This document shows, one piece after another, positions 63,725-64,000 of a stretch of DNA of 64,000 nt; the first letter of the stretch is position 1; each line of letters starts with the position of its first letter. The stretch spans positions 248,001 through 312,000 of the forward strand of contig NZ_JASHIU010000001.1 in assembly GCF_030733545.1 (NCBI RefSeq), given 5' to 3'. The notes under the pieces are model-generated. The model had not been told where the DNA came from. It saw nothing but the letters and a program-made list of their open reading frames with translations, and made no database searches. The position numbers were made by a program, and so were the translations under genes. Origin of the DNA: Oceanicaulis sp. MMSF_3324 (GTDB lineage: Bacteria > Pseudomonadota > Alphaproteobacteria > Caulobacterales > Maricaulaceae).

Positions 63725-64000
63725 TGAATCAAGATCATCTGAAGACCCCGATGACGCACCATGCTGAGCGTAGGAGTGTAGATCGCAACATCCCGGAGAT
63801 CGCGCGTTGGCTCTTGCTTGATTATGGAAGGCGTCAGCCCGCCGGTGGCGGTAGCACTCGATACGATTTCGATAAGCGATCTTGGAAAGAGGTGGAGCGG
63901 TTTTTTGGTCGCTGGCGACTCAAGGAAATGACTCAATTAAGAAATTCGTACCTGATCCAAAGTCAGGACGGCGCAATTATTACAGTGGCATACAGAGACT
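63724..64000 (+). CDS. Partial gene, DUF4258-like protein (runs off window end)
   Basis: Open from ATG 63724 to the window end (92 residues seen). It starts MNQDHLKTPMTHHAERRSVD and continues IPEIARWLLLDYGRRQPAGGG..., ending DGAIITVAYRD. The HHAxRR start, the YG motif and the final DGxIITVxYR strand are reminiscent of DUF4258 proteins, some of which resemble RelE-type toxins; this is a tentative resemblance from memory. Coupled to the upstream gene (TGATG), so the pair is one operon. Confidence 0.55.
   Translation, partial: MNQDHLKTPMTHHAERRSVDRNIPEIARWLLLDYGRRQPAGGGSTRYDFDKRSWKEVERFFGRWRLKEMTQLRNSYLIQSQDGAIITVAYRD

Larger units (their letters stand above)
51141..64000. mobile_element. Integrated genomic island at tRNA-Leu (left part; right end outside window)
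   Basis: Everything after the tRNA-Leu gene looks acquired: a tyrosine integrase adjacent and co-oriented with the tRNA, a restriction-modification locus, a serine recombinase, a ParB-domain gene and several hypotheticals, with long poorly packed gaps and lower GC than the core. No duplicated tRNA 3' end was seen before position 64000, so the right attachment site is beyond the window. No transfer or phage structural genes are visible. Confidence 0.75.

Noticed and set aside
51141-64000. Right-hand attachment repeat of the tRNA-Leu 3' end, or a CRISPR array
   Set aside because: No copy of the tRNA 3' end and no regularly spaced repeat array was seen in the window.

Overview
The window is high-GC alphaproteobacterial chromosome. 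The gene order parB-parA-rsmG-mnmG-mnmE, rho-hemJ-hemH-hemE, a putative oriC, then ppsR-maf-aroE-coaE-dnaQ/secB/timA/mltA/smr is the classic origin neighbourhood of Caulobacterales-like bacteria. Together with CtrA-like sites and many small envelope proteins it suggests a stalked or dimorphic marine lineage such as Maricaulales/Hyphomonadaceae. That placement is inferred from gene order and protein flavour, not from a database search.

Layout. 0-6 kb (minus strand): a housekeeping operon nfu, rutE-like nitroreductase, tsaB, rimI, fur, miaB, phoH (cut by the window start), plus a universal stress protein. 6-12.6 kb: an ATP-grasp protein, a PfkB kinase, a HAMP-GGDEF-EAL c-di-GMP protein, a candidate small RNA with C-rich loops, and exonuclease III. 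12.6-15.1 kb: a sensory cluster of globin-coupled chemoreceptor, BLUF photoreceptor and XRE regulator. 15.3-20 kb: orphan response regulator, L,D-transpeptidase, YggS, ThiE-like protein and two envelope proteins. 20.2-28.4 kb: DUF3576 lipoprotein, lptE, holA, then parB/parA/rsmG/mnmG/mnmE on the other strand, with three perfect parS palindromes inside coding sequence. 28.4-35.1 kb: dienelactone hydrolase, lipoprotein GDPD, GST, rho and three haem genes. 35.1-35.57 kb: likely chromosomal origin. 35.6-42.3 kb: maf-aroE-coaE-dnaQ, secB, timA, mltA, smr. 42.3-46 kb: a BlaI / ankyrin-tailed M56 peptidase / serine hydrolase module. 46-51 kb: hslU and hslV separated by two plus-strand genes, and an NDUFA9-like protein.

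From 51.05 kb to the end lies an integrated island entered at tRNA-Leu(CAG). It starts with a tyrosine integrase interrupted by an in-frame TAA. A defence operon follows (single-chain Type ISP restriction-modification enzyme plus a GmrSD-like DUF262/DUF1524 protein), then a serine recombinase preceded by repeats, a frameshifted ParB-domain gene, a Cys/His-rich hypothetical and an unknown two-gene operon under twin inverted-repeat operators. The right end of the island is outside the window. Codon use and base composition are visibly less GC-rich there than in the core.

Most notable observations: the C-rich-loop sRNA candidate at 10.9-11.05 kb; a long structured element at 16.15-16.25 kb; the three parS sites that each encode Val-Ser-Arg-Glu-Thr; the ankyrin-tailed BlaR-like sensor; the O2/blue-light sensor cluster; and, in the island, the defence pair, the twin operators and two apparently broken genes.
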